A DNA stretch of 64,000 nt from Streptomyces sp. HUAS MG91 (GCF_040529335.1 NZ_CP159534.1:620001-684000); one strand, 5' to 3'. Counted from the stretch's first letter, positions 25,465 through 34,357 are shown. The notes: generated by a model not told the origin, from the letters alone. Translations and numbers: made by a program.

Positions 25465-25718
25465 ACGCGGTGGTGAAGTGCTGGACGGACAAGGCGTATC
25501 AAGGCGGCGACAGCATCACCCCGGGGCCCTTCCGCAGCCTGCATCTCAAGGTGCAGCAACGTCGGCATAACGGCACCCACGCCAGGATCAGCTGCCTCGG
25601 CGAGCAAGCCATTGCCGCCCTGAAGGGCTGGTGGCTCCCCCGGGAACTCCGCTGCAGCACCAACCGAGTCAGGGCCACCGTGAAGACCATCCCCGCCCTT
25701 CGTCACGCCCCAACCTGA
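25465..25718 (+). pseudogene. IS5-family transposase remnant (C-terminal end)
   Basis: The frame reads WTDKAYQGGDSI, RSLHLKVQQRRHNGTHARISCLGEQAIAALKGWW and LRCSTNRVRATVKTIPAL, the end of a DDE transposase including the region of the third acidic residue (G-E-Q). The N-terminal two-thirds are missing. The sequence after the stop (GGTTGGAAATGGCTCACTGA, 25719 on) is the usual downstream end of this kind of element. Inactive. Confidence 0.75.
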
Positions 25719-25942
25719 GGTTGGAAATGGCTCACTGAACGCGAACGCCGACACCCTCGCCAAGCATCTACTCGGCTGAAGACCCTCCGATACCGCATAC
25801 GTGCAGTCGTTTGACTCATGCGCACGCTGCAGCCCTGTCCCACAGTGGGACCGAGCGGAGACGTCGGCAGACTCCTGGTCGATGCAGTCGAGAAGGGCCC
25901 GCTCTCAATTCTGTCCATACTTGGCACTCTTGAGGAGCTTTC

Positions 25943-26887
25943 ATGCCTGCACCAAGGATCGGTCGCTTTGTCGGAGCGGCCACGCTGGCTCTCTGCATTT
26001 CTCTGGGCGGCCTGATGACTTCGGGTTCACCCGCGTCGGCGCAGATCCCCGAGGGACAGGAGACAGACGTTCATTGGAACGTCCCAATTAACGAAGTGGG
26101 CCCTACGCTCGCCGATGATTACGACACGACCATCCGGGACCTCAGGAATTTGGTGGCTGTCCCTTCGAGTGACGGAGGGCAGCAGACCCAGAACACCCGC
26201 GCCCTGCTCTCGGTGACGCTCTTCATTCCGGACCATCAGAACACCACTCAGCTGGTGACGTTGTACTTCCAGGCCTCCGACCTCTACCTCATGGGCTTCA
26301 GCCCCGGCTACTCCCGGAACGCATACATGTTCAACGACTGGCAGTCGGACACCTATGGGGCCGAGCTGCCGGACGGCATGACCCCGCGCAACCTCAGGTT
26401 CGGCGGAAGCTACGGTTCGCTGTCCAACGTGGACGGGGCCGACGACCGCTATAGCATGCGGATTGGGTACAACAACATCTGGGACCAGATCCTGCACCTG
26501 GCGACCACGCCGGAGGATCAATTCGTCGGAACGAACGCAGCCACCAACGCGCGTACGGCCTCTGCTCTCCTGCAGATGATCAATATGTTCTCCGAGTCCG
26601 CCCGCTTCCCCGACATCCAGGCTCACTACCGTGATGCCTTCCGCGACCCCAGCGCCGTGACTCAGGGGCTTACGCCGTTCGAGCAAGAAGCTGAGACGAG
26701 TTGGGGGGCTCTCTCGAACGCGTTCTACCGGCTCAACCAGGACCCGACTACCTCCGTCACTTTGGTCGTGGGGCCGCTGCACATCGTCTACAACAACAGA
26801 CAGCAGATCCGTAACCTGCTCGCTCTCCTCGCCGGCTCGACAAGAATCATCGGCACCCAGTTCGACAAGTACTGGAACCAGGTCTGA
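25943..26887 (+). CDS. Secreted ribosome-inactivating protein (rRNA N-glycosidase)
   Basis: The 314-residue protein has a signal peptide (1-33, cleavage after ASA) and a RIP fold. All five active-site residues known from ricin A chain can be placed: Tyr115 in ASDLYLMGF, Tyr157 in RFGGSYGSL, Glu218 and Arg221 in QMINMFSESARFPDI, and Trp254 in ETSWGALS. Such enzymes remove one adenine from the sarcin-ricin loop of large-subunit rRNA and stop translation. Bacterial examples are rare; one is known in Streptomyces coelicolor. GAGGAG precedes the ATG. No immunity gene or binding (B) subunit is adjacent, and export would keep it from the producer ribosomes. Confidence 0.9.
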   Translation: MPAPRIGRFVGAATLALCISLGGLMTSGSPASAQIPEGQETDVHWNVPINEVGPTLADDYDTTIRDLRNLVAVPSSDGGQQTQNTRALLSVTLFIPDHQNTTQLVTLYFQASDLYLMGFSPGYSRNAYMFNDWQSDTYGAELPDGMTPRNLRFGGSYGSLSNVDGADDRYSMRIGYNNIWDQILHLATTPEDQFVGTNAATNARTASALLQMINMFSESARFPDIQAHYRDAFRDPSAVTQGLTPFEQEAETSWGALSNAFYRLNQDPTTSVTLVVGPLHIVYNNRQQIRNLLALLAGSTRIIGTQFDKYWNQV

Positions 26888-26910
26888 CAGCCCACCTCCT
26901 TCGGATCTAC

Positions 26911-26940
26911 GGCCGGCGCTCCGCACGTGGAGCGCCGGCC
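26911..26940 (+). terminator. Rho-independent-type hairpin after the RIP gene
   Basis: GGCCGGCGCTCC (26911-26922) pairs perfectly with GGAGCGCCGGCC (26929-26940) around a six-base loop, 24 bases after the RIP stop codon. Confidence 0.8.
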
Positions 26941-27013
26941 GAGGAGCCGACGGGCAACACATCACCGAACGGTGACTGAGTGTTTGGTCCGTGGCTTGGT
27001 GTTTGGTCCCGGG

Positions 27014-27322
27014 TCAGGTTCCGCGCCAGTTGGGGGTGGCTTCGCCGGTGAGGCGGCGGGCCATGAGCTCGATCATCGCGAGGTGGATCATGGCTTCGGA
27101 GCGGTGCGGGTGGCGCTCGTGGTCGCGGGCGAGGCGGCGGTGGTGCATGAGCCAGCCGATGCTGCGCTCGATGGTCCAGCATCGCGGAATCACCTTGAAT
27201 CCCTTGACCCCGGGATCGCGTTGGACGGGGTGGACGTCGATGCCGAGGCCGGCGCCGTGGTCGATGGCGATGGTGCGGTAGCCGGCGTCCACCCACGCCT
27301 GGTCCGCGAGGGCTGTCGCGAG
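27014..27322 (-). pseudogene. IS5-family transposase remnant (C-terminal end)
   Basis: The frame gives WVDAGYRTIAIDHGAG, GVKGFKVIPRCWTIERSIGWLMHHRRLARDHE and the tail RSEAMIHLAMIELMARRLTG. ERSIGWLMHHRRLARDHE carries the last catalytic Glu of the DDE site. The 5' part of the gene is missing and the 3' end of the HHE-protein gene follows directly. A direct repeat TGTTTGGTCC (26981 and 27000) lies just outside the 3' end. It differs from the remnant at 25465, so at least two separate insertions occurred. Confidence 0.8.
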
Positions 27323-27330
27323 GGGGCGGA

Positions 27331-27885
27331 TCAGGGTTTGCCCATCGCCTTGCGTACGACGTCACGGGTGCGGTCGATCACCGAGGCCACCGGTCCGGTG
27401 GCGACGTTCTTGAGCGCGGTGTCGGTGCCGGGGTGCGGACGAGTGGGGGCCAGGGCTTCGGCAGCGTGCACGGCGCGCGCCAGGTTCTCGAGCTTCCCCC
27501 GGTCCGCGGCCGCCCTGAAGTGCGCGAACTCGTACTCCTCTTCGGCCTTCGCATGGGCAAGGACGTCCTGCCGCAGGGTGGCGAAGCGGTCGAGGAACTC
27601 TGCGGAGTCGACGTCCAGGTCCTCGAGCCCGGACAGAATCTCCTTCGCCTTCTCTTCCTCCTGGATACGCTCCTTGACGACCTGTTCCCCTCCGTCGATG
27701 TTCCGGCGGGCAAAGGGGTGGACGACCTCTTCCTCCGCGGTCTCGTGCACAGCGAGCAGGTGTATCAGCTCGCGGAACGCGGCGGTGCGTTCCCCTCCCT
27801 TGCTGTTGGCGACCTCGTCGAGGAGCGTGCGGATCCGGGCGTGCTGTTGCTTGAGCAGTTCTACGACGTCCAGCTGCTGGGGCAT
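27331..27885 (-). CDS. Hemerythrin/HHE cation-binding domain protein
   Basis: The 184-residue protein has an N-terminal four-helix HHE domain: QQHARIRTLLDEV with the first His, HLLAVHETAEEEVVHPFAR with two more and Glu, and AHAKAEEEYEFAHF near residue 115. Such proteins bind a di-iron centre and are linked to oxygen, nitric oxide or redox sensing. The C-terminal 45 residues are low-complexity and end KAMGKP. GGAGG precedes the ATG. Its 3' end abuts the transposase remnant. Confidence 0.85.
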   Translation of the reverse strand: MPQQLDVVELLKQQHARIRTLLDEVANSKGGERTAAFRELIHLLAVHETAEEEVVHPFARRNIDGGEQVVKERIQEEEKAKEILSGLEDLDVDSAEFLDRFATLRQDVLAHAKAEEEYEFAHFRAAADRGKLENLARAVHAAEALAPTRPHPGTDTALKNVATGPVASVIDRTRDVVRKAMGKP

Positions 27886-28761
27886 GATGCCTCCTCCGCC
27901 TGGTCGGTGCGGCGACTTACGTCCCCGGGCCGCGCGAGTACCCGAGCGCGGTGACCACGAACCGCCGGATCAGGCCACAACGGCCCACCCCGGAGCGTGA
28001 CAGCCCCACCCGTATGAACAGCATCGCCAGCACCACGGACTCCTCACCAAGATCCGGACCAGGTGCGGACCAACTCAGCCTCGCACCAGACGGTTCCGCC
28101 CATTGCGGCCGGTCAGAAGCCGGGTCAAGCGTGTACCACCACAGACGAAGAACCTGCTCGGCACACACACGCTCCCGTCGCCGGGCACGCGCGGCCATCG
28201 AGCACCCGAGACGAGGTGGGTCGCTCGCCTTCTGACCACAGGCACGGAGCGTCGGCCCCGGCAGGGCTGCGGCAACGACAACCAGATCGCCAAGACGGCC
28301 TCGGATTAGGCTCTGAGAACTGCGCCGAAAGTTGAGTCCCGATATCTGCCCTACTCCGGGCCTGACATGATTCGACAGACGGGTTGCGGATGCACATGCC
28401 GAGTCACGCCCAGCCGTAGACTCTCTCCCCGCGGAACGAGAGCAGTCCAACTGGACCAGCACACTGCCTATTTCCAGTTCGCGGATCCGCCCGAATCGTC
28501 GGGTGCAACGCTCCGTAGTCAGCACCAAACCAGCACGGGAGTCAGCACCCCTCCCCCAATCACGCCCAATTGGGACACGCCTCGGCGGGGACAAGCGCGC
28601 GACACTCAGGCCCCGCCCGCCACCCCCGCCACGACGCAGAGCCCAGCACAACCACGGTCAGACCCAAAAGTATGGTGTCCCACCACATGTGCCGCTGACC
28701 TGCGTCTTCCTACCTTGTGCCATCACAGAGACGTCCCCGTCCCCGCCTGGAAGTGGTGCAC
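27886..28761. other. Gene-free right edge of the accessory island
   Basis: About 880 bases without a supportable gene. It holds the right copies of the two flanking repeats (GTGYACCACC-type at 28131-28159 and CAGCACCAAACCAGCACGGG at 28520-28539). A long open minus-strand frame exists (27917-28651) but has no ribosome site, domain or codon signature. The promoter of the MHS transporter gene should lie near the right end. Confidence 0.5.
28520..28539 (+). repeat. Direct repeat, right copy
   Basis: Identical to 21929-21948 over 20 bases and in the same orientation, 6.6 kb apart. Confidence 0.75.
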
Positions 28762-30153
28762 ATGGCCTCCGCAGCAACAGCTCCGCCAACACCCGGAAAC
28801 CTCAAGCGCATTGTCGCGGCGAGTCTGATCGGCACCACGATCGAGTGGTACGACTTCTTCCTCTACGGCTCCGCCGCCGCGCTCGTGTTCAACAAGCTCT
28901 TCTTCCCGGACTCCGACCCGCTCGTCGGCACGCTGCTCTCCTTCCTCACGTACGCCGTCGGGTTCGCGGCCCGCCCGCTGGGCGCTCTGGTCTTCGGACA
29001 CTACGGCGACCGGCTCGGACGCAAGAAACTGTTGGTGATCAGCCTGTTGATGATGGGCGGCGCCACGTTCGCCATCGGGCTGCTGCCCACGCATGCCACG
29101 GTCGGCTCGGCCGCGCCGGTGCTGCTGACGGCGCTCCGGCTGGTCCAGGGCTTCGCCCTCGGCGGCGAGTGGGGCGGCGCGGTCCTGCTGGTGTCCGAGC
29201 ACGGGGACGCCGAGCGTCGCGGCTTCTGGGCCTCCTGGCCGCAGACCGGCGCGCCGGCCGGCCAACTCCTCGCCACGGGTGTGCTGTCGGCGCTCACCGC
29301 GCTGATGTCCGACGCCTCGTTCACCTCATGGGGCTGGCGCATTCCGTTCCTGCTGTCCGGGGTGCTGGTCATGGTCGGGCTGTGGGTCCGTCTCTCCGTC
29401 GATGAATCGCCGGTCTTCAAGGCGGCGTTGGCCCGCGCCGAGGCCCGCAAGGCCGCCGACGCGGACACGGTGGAGAAGATGCCGCTCGTGGCGGTGCTGC
29501 GGCACCACTGGCGCGACGTCCTCGTCGCCATCGGCGCCCGTATGGCCGAGAACATCAGCTACTACGTCATCACCGCCTTCATCCTCGTGTACGCGGTCCA
29601 GGCGGCCGACGTCTCCAAGCAGACCGCGCTCAACGCCGTCCTCATCGCGTCCGCCGTCCACTTCGCGGTGATCCCGGCCTGGGGCGCCCTGTCGGACCGG
29701 ATCGGCCGCCGGCCGGTGTATCTGCTGGGGGCCGCCGGGGTCGGCCTGTGGATGTTCCCGTTCTTCTCCCTCGTCGACACGGCGAGCTTCGGCAACCTGA
29801 TCCTCGCGGTCACGGTCGGCCTGGTCCTGCACGGCGCCATGTACGCACCTCAGGCCGCGTTCTTCTCCGAGATGTTCGCGACGCGGATGCGGTACTCCGG
29901 CGCCTCGATCGGTGCGCAGTTCGCCTCGGTCGCGGCCGGTGCGCCGGCCCCGCTGATCGCCACGGCGCTGCTCGACAGCTCCGGTGGGTCGACGCTGATC
30001 TCGCTGTACGTGATCGCCGCCGCGGTCATCACCCTGATCGCCGTCGCCGTCGCCAAGGAGACCCGTCACCGCGATCTCGCCGACATCGAGGCGGCCGACA
30101 GCGCCGGGGCGGTCGACGCGTCCCGGCCGGCCGAGGCCGCGTACCGCGTCTGA
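28762..30153 (+). CDS. MHS-family (MFS) metabolite:proton symporter
   Basis: The 463-residue protein has twelve predicted helices and the family marks TTIEWYDFFLYG at the first helix and GHYGDRLGRKK (about 92-102) in the loop between helices 2 and 3, with RLVQGFALGGEWGG after it. These mark the metabolite:H+ symporter subfamily (proline/betaine, shikimate, alpha-ketoglutarate, carboxylates). The ATG at 28762 has GGAAGTGG upstream. The convergent PucR-type regulator and the 3-hydroxybutyrate dehydrogenase next to it suggest a carboxylic acid such as 3-hydroxybutyrate as substrate, by context only. Confidence 0.85.
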   Translation: MASAATAPPTPGNLKRIVAASLIGTTIEWYDFFLYGSAAALVFNKLFFPDSDPLVGTLLSFLTYAVGFAARPLGALVFGHYGDRLGRKKLLVISLLMMGGATFAIGLLPTHATVGSAAPVLLTALRLVQGFALGGEWGGAVLLVSEHGDAERRGFWASWPQTGAPAGQLLATGVLSALTALMSDASFTSWGWRIPFLLSGVLVMVGLWVRLSVDESPVFKAALARAEARKAADADTVEKMPLVAVLRHHWRDVLVAIGARMAENISYYVITAFILVYAVQAADVSKQTALNAVLIASAVHFAVIPAWGALSDRIGRRPVYLLGAAGVGLWMFPFFSLVDTASFGNLILAVTVGLVLHGAMYAPQAAFFSEMFATRMRYSGASIGAQFASVAAGAPAPLIATALLDSSGGSTLISLYVIAAAVITLIAVAVAKETRHRDLADIEAADSAGAVDASRPAEAAYRV

Positions 30154-30169
30154 CGACTCCGGGTCCGCC

Positions 30170-30212
30170 GACCCCGTACACCCCGCCCACCACGGGCCGG
30201 GTGTACGGGGTC
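30170..30212. terminator. Bidirectional terminator
   Basis: GACCCCGTACACCC (30170-30183) pairs with GGGTGTACGGGGTC (30199-30212) around 15 bases, between the convergent transporter and PucR-type genes. It overlaps the stop codon of the latter. Confidence 0.8.
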
Positions 30213-32148
30213 AGCGTATGTCCGGGCCCGCCAGCCGGTGCAGTCGCAGCGCGAGCTGGATCTCCAGGGAGCGCTCGGGCGACTGCCAGTCGGGACCGAG
30301 CAGGTGACCGATCCGCTCCAGGCGCTGCGCCACCGTGTTCACATGGACGTGCAGGGCGTCCTTGGTGCGGGCGGGGCTCGATCCGGCCGCGAAGTAGGCG
30401 TCGAGGGTGCGGACCAGGTCGGTCCCCCTGCGCGCGTCGTAGGTGACGACCTCGCCGATCGTGCGGGTCACGAAGCCGGGGATGTCCCGGCTGTCGGCGA
30501 GCAGCAGTCCCAGGAATCCGAAGTCGTCGGCCGCCGCGCCCTCCCCCGCTCGGCCGAGGACCCGGAGCGCGTCGAGGCAGCGCCGCGCCTCCGCACAGGC
30601 GACGGCGGCCGTCTCGGTGCGGGTGGCCAGTCGGTCGACCGGGGCGGAGGCGCCGACCGTGACCGTCTCGTGGATCGCCGCGGAGAGCCGCTTGGCGACC
30701 TGGGAGGCGAGTTGGGAGGCCGTGTCGTCCGCGGCCAGCGGCAGCAGCAGCACCGTGCCGCCGTCCCGTGCGGCGGCCAGCCCGTGCCGGGTCGCCGCGA
30801 GATGTCCGGCGGCGGCGCCAAGGCGGCGGCGTGCGGCCGCCTCCTCCTCGGCGTCGTCCGCGACGGCCTCCAGGCGGGCCGCGAGCACCACATGGGTGGC
30901 GTCGAGATCGGCGTCGAGCCGGGACGCACGCTCGCGCAGCAGACGGGGATCCCGGTCGCGGGCGTCGAGCAGGTCGTCCAACAGCTCGCCGCGGACCCGC
31001 TGTTCGGCCTCGGAGGCGGAGCGCCGGGCGAGCAGCAGCAGTGAGGTGACCATGGCGGCGCGCTCCAGAGTGCGCTGGTCGACCGGGTCGAGCCCCGGGT
31101 GGCCGCGCAGCACCAGGGCGCCGAGCAGCTCGCCACCGGCGGCGACGGCCGCGACCCAGTCCCGGTCCCGGCGCACCGCGTGCCCTTCGGCGCGGGATGC
31201 CTCGAGGGCCTCCGCCGGGGCGGCCCCGGCGTCCGTGAACTCCACCGTCCCGTCCAGTACCTGGGAGACGGCGGCCGCCACATCGTGCACGCCGCCGCCG
31301 CGCAGCACCAGCTCGGCGAGCCGGTCGTGCACGTCCGAGGCGCGCTCGATGACCGCGCTGCGGTCGCGGATGATCTCGTTGGCCCGCTCCAGCCCGGCCA
31401 GTGCCTCGCGGGTCTCGGTGAGCAGGTTGGCCGCGTCGATGGCCGCGGCGGCGAGCGCGGCGAAGGAGCCGAGCAGCGCGATCTCCTCGCGTGCGAAGAC
31501 CCGGGTCCTGCGGTCGGAGGCGAAGAGCACGCCGATCACCTGGGAGCCGAGCATCAGCGGTACTCCGAGGATGGCCTGGAGCCCTTCGTCCCGGACTCCG
31601 GCGTCGATGGTGCTCGTGTGCTGGAAGCGGACGTCCTGCGCGTAGTTGTCGGTCACGTACGGGCGCGCGGTCTGGGCGACGAGGCCGCCCAGCCCCTCGC
31701 CCATGCCGAGCCGCAGCTGCTGGAAGCGGGCGGCGACCGAGCCCTCGGTGACGCGCATGCGGGTGTCTCCCCTGACCGGGTCGTTCAGCGTCAGGTACGC
31801 GACGTCCGTGCGCAGCAGGGAGCGGGCGCGCTGCACGATGGCCTGGAGGACGGCGTCGAGGTCGCGCAGGCCCGCCAGGTCGTGCGCGGTCTCGAACAGC
31901 GCGGACAGCTCGGCCTCGCGGCGCCGTCTGCCCTCCATCTCCTCGCGTACCCCGAGCGCGAGCCGCTTGGCCGCCTCCAGGGCGGCGATCCGGGCGGCCG
32001 GAGCGCCGTCGGCGCGCGCGAGCAGCACGGGCTGCTCGTAGGCGTCCGCCGACGCGCCCCGGGCGAGCAGCTCCAGGAACGGGGCCTGCGGGTCCCCCGC
32101 GTCCAGCGGGTCGGCGGCAGCGGCCGTGTGCGGTTGAGGGTGCGACAT
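30211..32148 (-). CDS. GAF domain PucR/CdaR-type transcriptional regulator
   Basis: The 645-residue protein has a GAF domain (about 75-245; FETAHDLAGLRDLDAVLQAIV, DVAYLTLND, GVPLMLGSQVIGVLFASDR), a helical middle, a long low-similarity region (300-520), and a C-terminal PucR helix-turn-helix with LDAYFAAGSSPARTKDALHVHVNTVAQRLERI (about 585-615). Such regulators sense a small molecule through the GAF domain and control catabolic genes. The ATG at 32148 is chosen by similarity; a GTG 51 bases upstream is possible. It lies next to, and in the same orientation as, the hydroxybutyrate dehydrogenase gene. Confidence 0.85.
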   Translation of the reverse strand: MSHPQPHTAAAADPLDAGDPQAPFLELLARGASADAYEQPVLLARADGAPAARIAALEAAKRLALGVREEMEGRRRREAELSALFETAHDLAGLRDLDAVLQAIVQRARSLLRTDVAYLTLNDPVRGDTRMRVTEGSVAARFQQLRLGMGEGLGGLVAQTARPYVTDNYAQDVRFQHTSTIDAGVRDEGLQAILGVPLMLGSQVIGVLFASDRRTRVFAREEIALLGSFAALAAAAIDAANLLTETREALAGLERANEIIRDRSAVIERASDVHDRLAELVLRGGGVHDVAAAVSQVLDGTVEFTDAGAAPAEALEASRAEGHAVRRDRDWVAAVAAGGELLGALVLRGHPGLDPVDQRTLERAAMVTSLLLLARRSASEAEQRVRGELLDDLLDARDRDPRLLRERASRLDADLDATHVVLAARLEAVADDAEEEAAARRRLGAAAGHLAATRHGLAAARDGGTVLLLPLAADDTASQLASQVAKRLSAAIHETVTVGASAPVDRLATRTETAAVACAEARRCLDALRVLGRAGEGAAADDFGFLGLLLADSRDIPGFVTRTIGEVVTYDARRGTDLVRTLDAYFAAGSSPARTKDALHVHVNTVAQRLERIGHLLGPDWQSPERSLEIQLALRLHRLAGPDIR

Positions 32149-32296
32149 GCTCAACAGGATTACCCGTCGTACGGCCGGCCCCGCCAGCCCTGTGGACAAC
32201 TCGAACGATCACAGAACTGCGGTCACTCGACCGAGTGACCGCAGAAGCCGTGAAAGGCGTGAACAGCAAGAAATCACCGCATCAGCGGGCGGTCCC

Positions 32297-33085
32297 TCAG
32301 TGGGCCGTCCAGCCGCCGTCGAGGACCATCGACGTCCCGGTCATGAACGACGCCTGCGGCGAGCAGAGATGGGCCACCGCCTCGGCGACCTCCTCCGGCT
32401 CGATGAGCCGCTTGAGGGCGCTGTCGCGCAGCATCACCTGCGTGAGCACCTGCTCCTCGGGGATGCCGTGCGCGGTGGCCTGGTCGGCGATCTGCCGTTC
32501 GACGAGCGGGGTGCGCACATAGCTCGGGTTCACGCAGTTCGAGGTGACACCGTGCGCGGCGCCCTCCAGCGCGACCGTCTTCGAGAGGCCTTCGAGCCCG
32601 TGCTTTGCGGTGACGTAGGCGGACTTGTAGGCGGAGGCACGCAATCCGTGCACCGACGACACGTTCACGATGCGGCCCCAGTTCTGTCCGTACATGTGCG
32701 GCAGCGCACCGCGGATCAGCCGGAACGGGGCCTCCACCATGAGGGTCAGCACGGTGTGGAACACGTCGGGCGGGAACTCCTCGACCGGGCGGACCAGTTG
32801 GATGCCCGCGTTGTTGACGAGGACGTCGGTGCCGGCCGCCGCGGCCTCGGCGGCGTCGAGGTCGGTCAGGTCCAGGACGCGGGGCTCGATCCCTGGGGCC
32901 CCCTCGGCGAGCGCGTCGAGTCCGACGGCGTCCCGGTCCACCGCGCGCACCTTGGCGCCCGCGGCGGCGAGACGCAGGGCGCAGGCCCGGCCGATGCCGC
33001 CGGCGGCGCCGGTGACGAGTGCGGTGCGTCCGCCGAGGTCGAGGGGTGGGGCGGTGGGGGCGGTGACAGGCGTGAGCGGGGTCAT
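32297..33085 (-). CDS. bdhA: 3-hydroxybutyrate dehydrogenase (short-chain dehydrogenase)
   Basis: The 262-residue SDR has the NAD motif TALVTGAAGGIGRACAL, NNAGIQ, the catalytic Ser in NVSSVHG and YVTAKHG (Tyr and Lys), and the end TGTSMVLDGGWTAH. The motif NNAGIQLVRPVEEF and the VNPSYVRTPLVERQIADQA helix are typical of D-3-hydroxybutyrate dehydrogenases, which oxidise 3-hydroxybutyrate to acetoacetate. The start is ATG with GCGGAGC close upstream. It lies 148 bases upstream of the PucR-type gene, same strand; the two and the MHS transporter could form a ketone-body/PHB-monomer catabolic group. Confidence 0.85.
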   Translation of the reverse strand: MTPLTPVTAPTAPPLDLGGRTALVTGAAGGIGRACALRLAAAGAKVRAVDRDAVGLDALAEGAPGIEPRVLDLTDLDAAEAAAAGTDVLVNNAGIQLVRPVEEFPPDVFHTVLTLMVEAPFRLIRGALPHMYGQNWGRIVNVSSVHGLRASAYKSAYVTAKHGLEGLSKTVALEGAAHGVTSNCVNPSYVRTPLVERQIADQATAHGIPEEQVLTQVMLRDSALKRLIEPEEVAEAVAHLCSPQASFMTGTSMVLDGGWTAH

Positions 33086-33140
33086 GCTCCGCACCCTAGG
33101 CAGTCGCCCCGCACCCCCCGATGTGGTCACAGCCCATACT

Positions 33141-33207
33141 TCAGTACACGGTGGTGGTCTCGAACCACGTCGGCGCTTCCTGTGCGGCCTGCCGGCCGAT
33201 TCGGAGC
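33141..33207 (-). pseudogene. Orphan Nudix C-terminal fragment
   Basis: LRIGRQAAQEAPTWFETTTVY ends at a stop at 33141 and resembles the C-terminus of the intact Nudix gene at 34358 (FRIKQAVQDGPTWFEAGSTT). The rest of the Nudix domain is missing. It looks like a leftover from a duplication or rearrangement. Confidence 0.45.
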
Positions 33208-33239
33208 GTCGACAACGCGCTTCGGCGTGCGCCGGAGGG

Positions 33240-33695
33240 TCATGCCGCCTCGAACGGGCACCAGAGGACCTGGAGCAGGTCGCAGTCGTCCGGGCCGGGC
33301 GGGAGGCCGGGCACGTCCCGCCGGTACACCTGGGCCAGGCCGACCAGCGGGATCGGGTCGGTATCGGCGATCTCCCGTTCGCGATGGCTGCGGCCGAGCT
33401 CCTTGAGCAGGACCCGTTCCGCGTCGGTGGGTCGGTCACGGGCCCAGGCGTCCTTGAGCACCTGCCGCCCCCGATGAATGTCCGCGACGCGGTACCCGCT
33501 GCTTCGCTTGTGCGGCTCGGTGCAGACCGGCCACGGTTCGTCGGCGGGCCACAACAGAGGACCGCCGACCGAGCTGACCGACGCGTCCGGACGCCCCGGC
33601 CGCGGATGCAGGCGCGTCGTCACACCCCGAAACGCCCCCAGCTCTGGGAAAAGCTCCTCCACGTGCACGGGGCGCGGCGGCGTGGTTCTGGTCAT
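33240..33695 (-). CDS. Unassigned protein, possibly 3'-truncated
   Basis: The 151-residue protein has a hydrophilic sequence with a recognisable core WPADEPWPVCTEPH and VADIHRGRQVLKDAW, then DTDPIPLVGLAQVYRRDVPGLPP and an end DLLQVLWCPFEAA. Homologues I recall from Streptomyces continue beyond the CPF motif, so the 3' end may be lost; a Nudix fragment follows directly. TAGTGT lies seven bases before the ATG at 33695, consistent with a leaderless transcript. Function unknown. Confidence 0.6.
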   Translation of the reverse strand: MTRTTPPRPVHVEELFPELGAFRGVTTRLHPRPGRPDASVSSVGGPLLWPADEPWPVCTEPHKRSSGYRVADIHRGRQVLKDAWARDRPTDAERVLLKELGRSHREREIADTDPIPLVGLAQVYRRDVPGLPPGPDDCDLLQVLWCPFEAA

Positions 33696-33771
33696 GGCCG
33701 AGACACTAGGCCACCACATCGGCCGTGATCACACGTGTCCGTGCCGTCCGAACCCGTGAGCAGCCCGAGGG

Positions 33772-34305
33772 TCAGAGCCGTCTCGTGGTGAACAGGGTGG
33801 TCCCGCGTACCGGGTCCACTTCCTTCCGATCGGTCTCGGTGAACCCGACCTTGGCCAGTACTCGGCGGGAAGCGGTGTTCCAGTCCCAGACCGTGGCCCA
33901 CAGACGTTCGTACCCGGACGATCTCGCCCATTCCACAACCGCCGACGAAGCCTCGGTCGCGTATCCCTGACGCCAACTTCGGCGTAGCAGCTCGAATGCC
34001 AGTTCCGGTTCCCCCGCCGGTCCTCGTCCACCGTCGACCAGCCCGCAGTAGCCGATGACGTCACCAGAGGCCTTGCGTTCGACCGCCAGCAGCCCGGTCG
34101 ACCACACCGTGTCGGTGCGGATCGGCTCCTCGAGCTCCGCGACCGTGGGGTGTCCGTCCGCGTCGATCCGGCGGTGCGGCGGCACTCGTGGATCACGTTC
34201 GGTCCACAGTTCACGCTGGACGACAGCCTCGGCCACCCGCCAAGGTCTGAGCAGCAGGCGGCTCGTCTCGAGTACGACCTCGCTGCCCGGCGCGCCAACT
34301 GTCAT
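33772..34305 (-). CDS. GNAT-family N-acetyltransferase
   Basis: The 177-residue protein is a RimJ/RimL-type GNAT: LETSRLLLRPWRV at the start, then IGYCGLVDGG, a segment ELAFELLRRSWRQGYATEASSAVVEWA with the acetyl-CoA motif R-x-x-G-Y-A-T-E, and the ending SRRVLAKVGF. GAGAGGG precedes the ATG. It probably acetylates an amino group on a small molecule or protein; the substrate is unknown. The gene is 52 bases upstream of the 5' side of the Nudix gene region, same strand. Confidence 0.88.
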   Translation of the reverse strand: MTVGAPGSEVVLETSRLLLRPWRVAEAVVQRELWTERDPRVPPHRRIDADGHPTVAELEEPIRTDTVWSTGLLAVERKASGDVIGYCGLVDGGRGPAGEPELAFELLRRSWRQGYATEASSAVVEWARSSGYERLWATVWDWNTASRRVLAKVGFTETDRKEVDPVRGTTLFTTRRL

Positions 34306-34357
34306 GGCAGCAACCCTCTCACGCGCCCCTCCTGCGTGTGCGCGTCGAGCCGGTCGC

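Noticed and set aside
27917..28651. Minus-strand open frame of about 244 codons in the gene-free edge of the island
   Set aside because: No ribosome site, no recognised motif and unremarkable composition; it crosses the flanking repeats.
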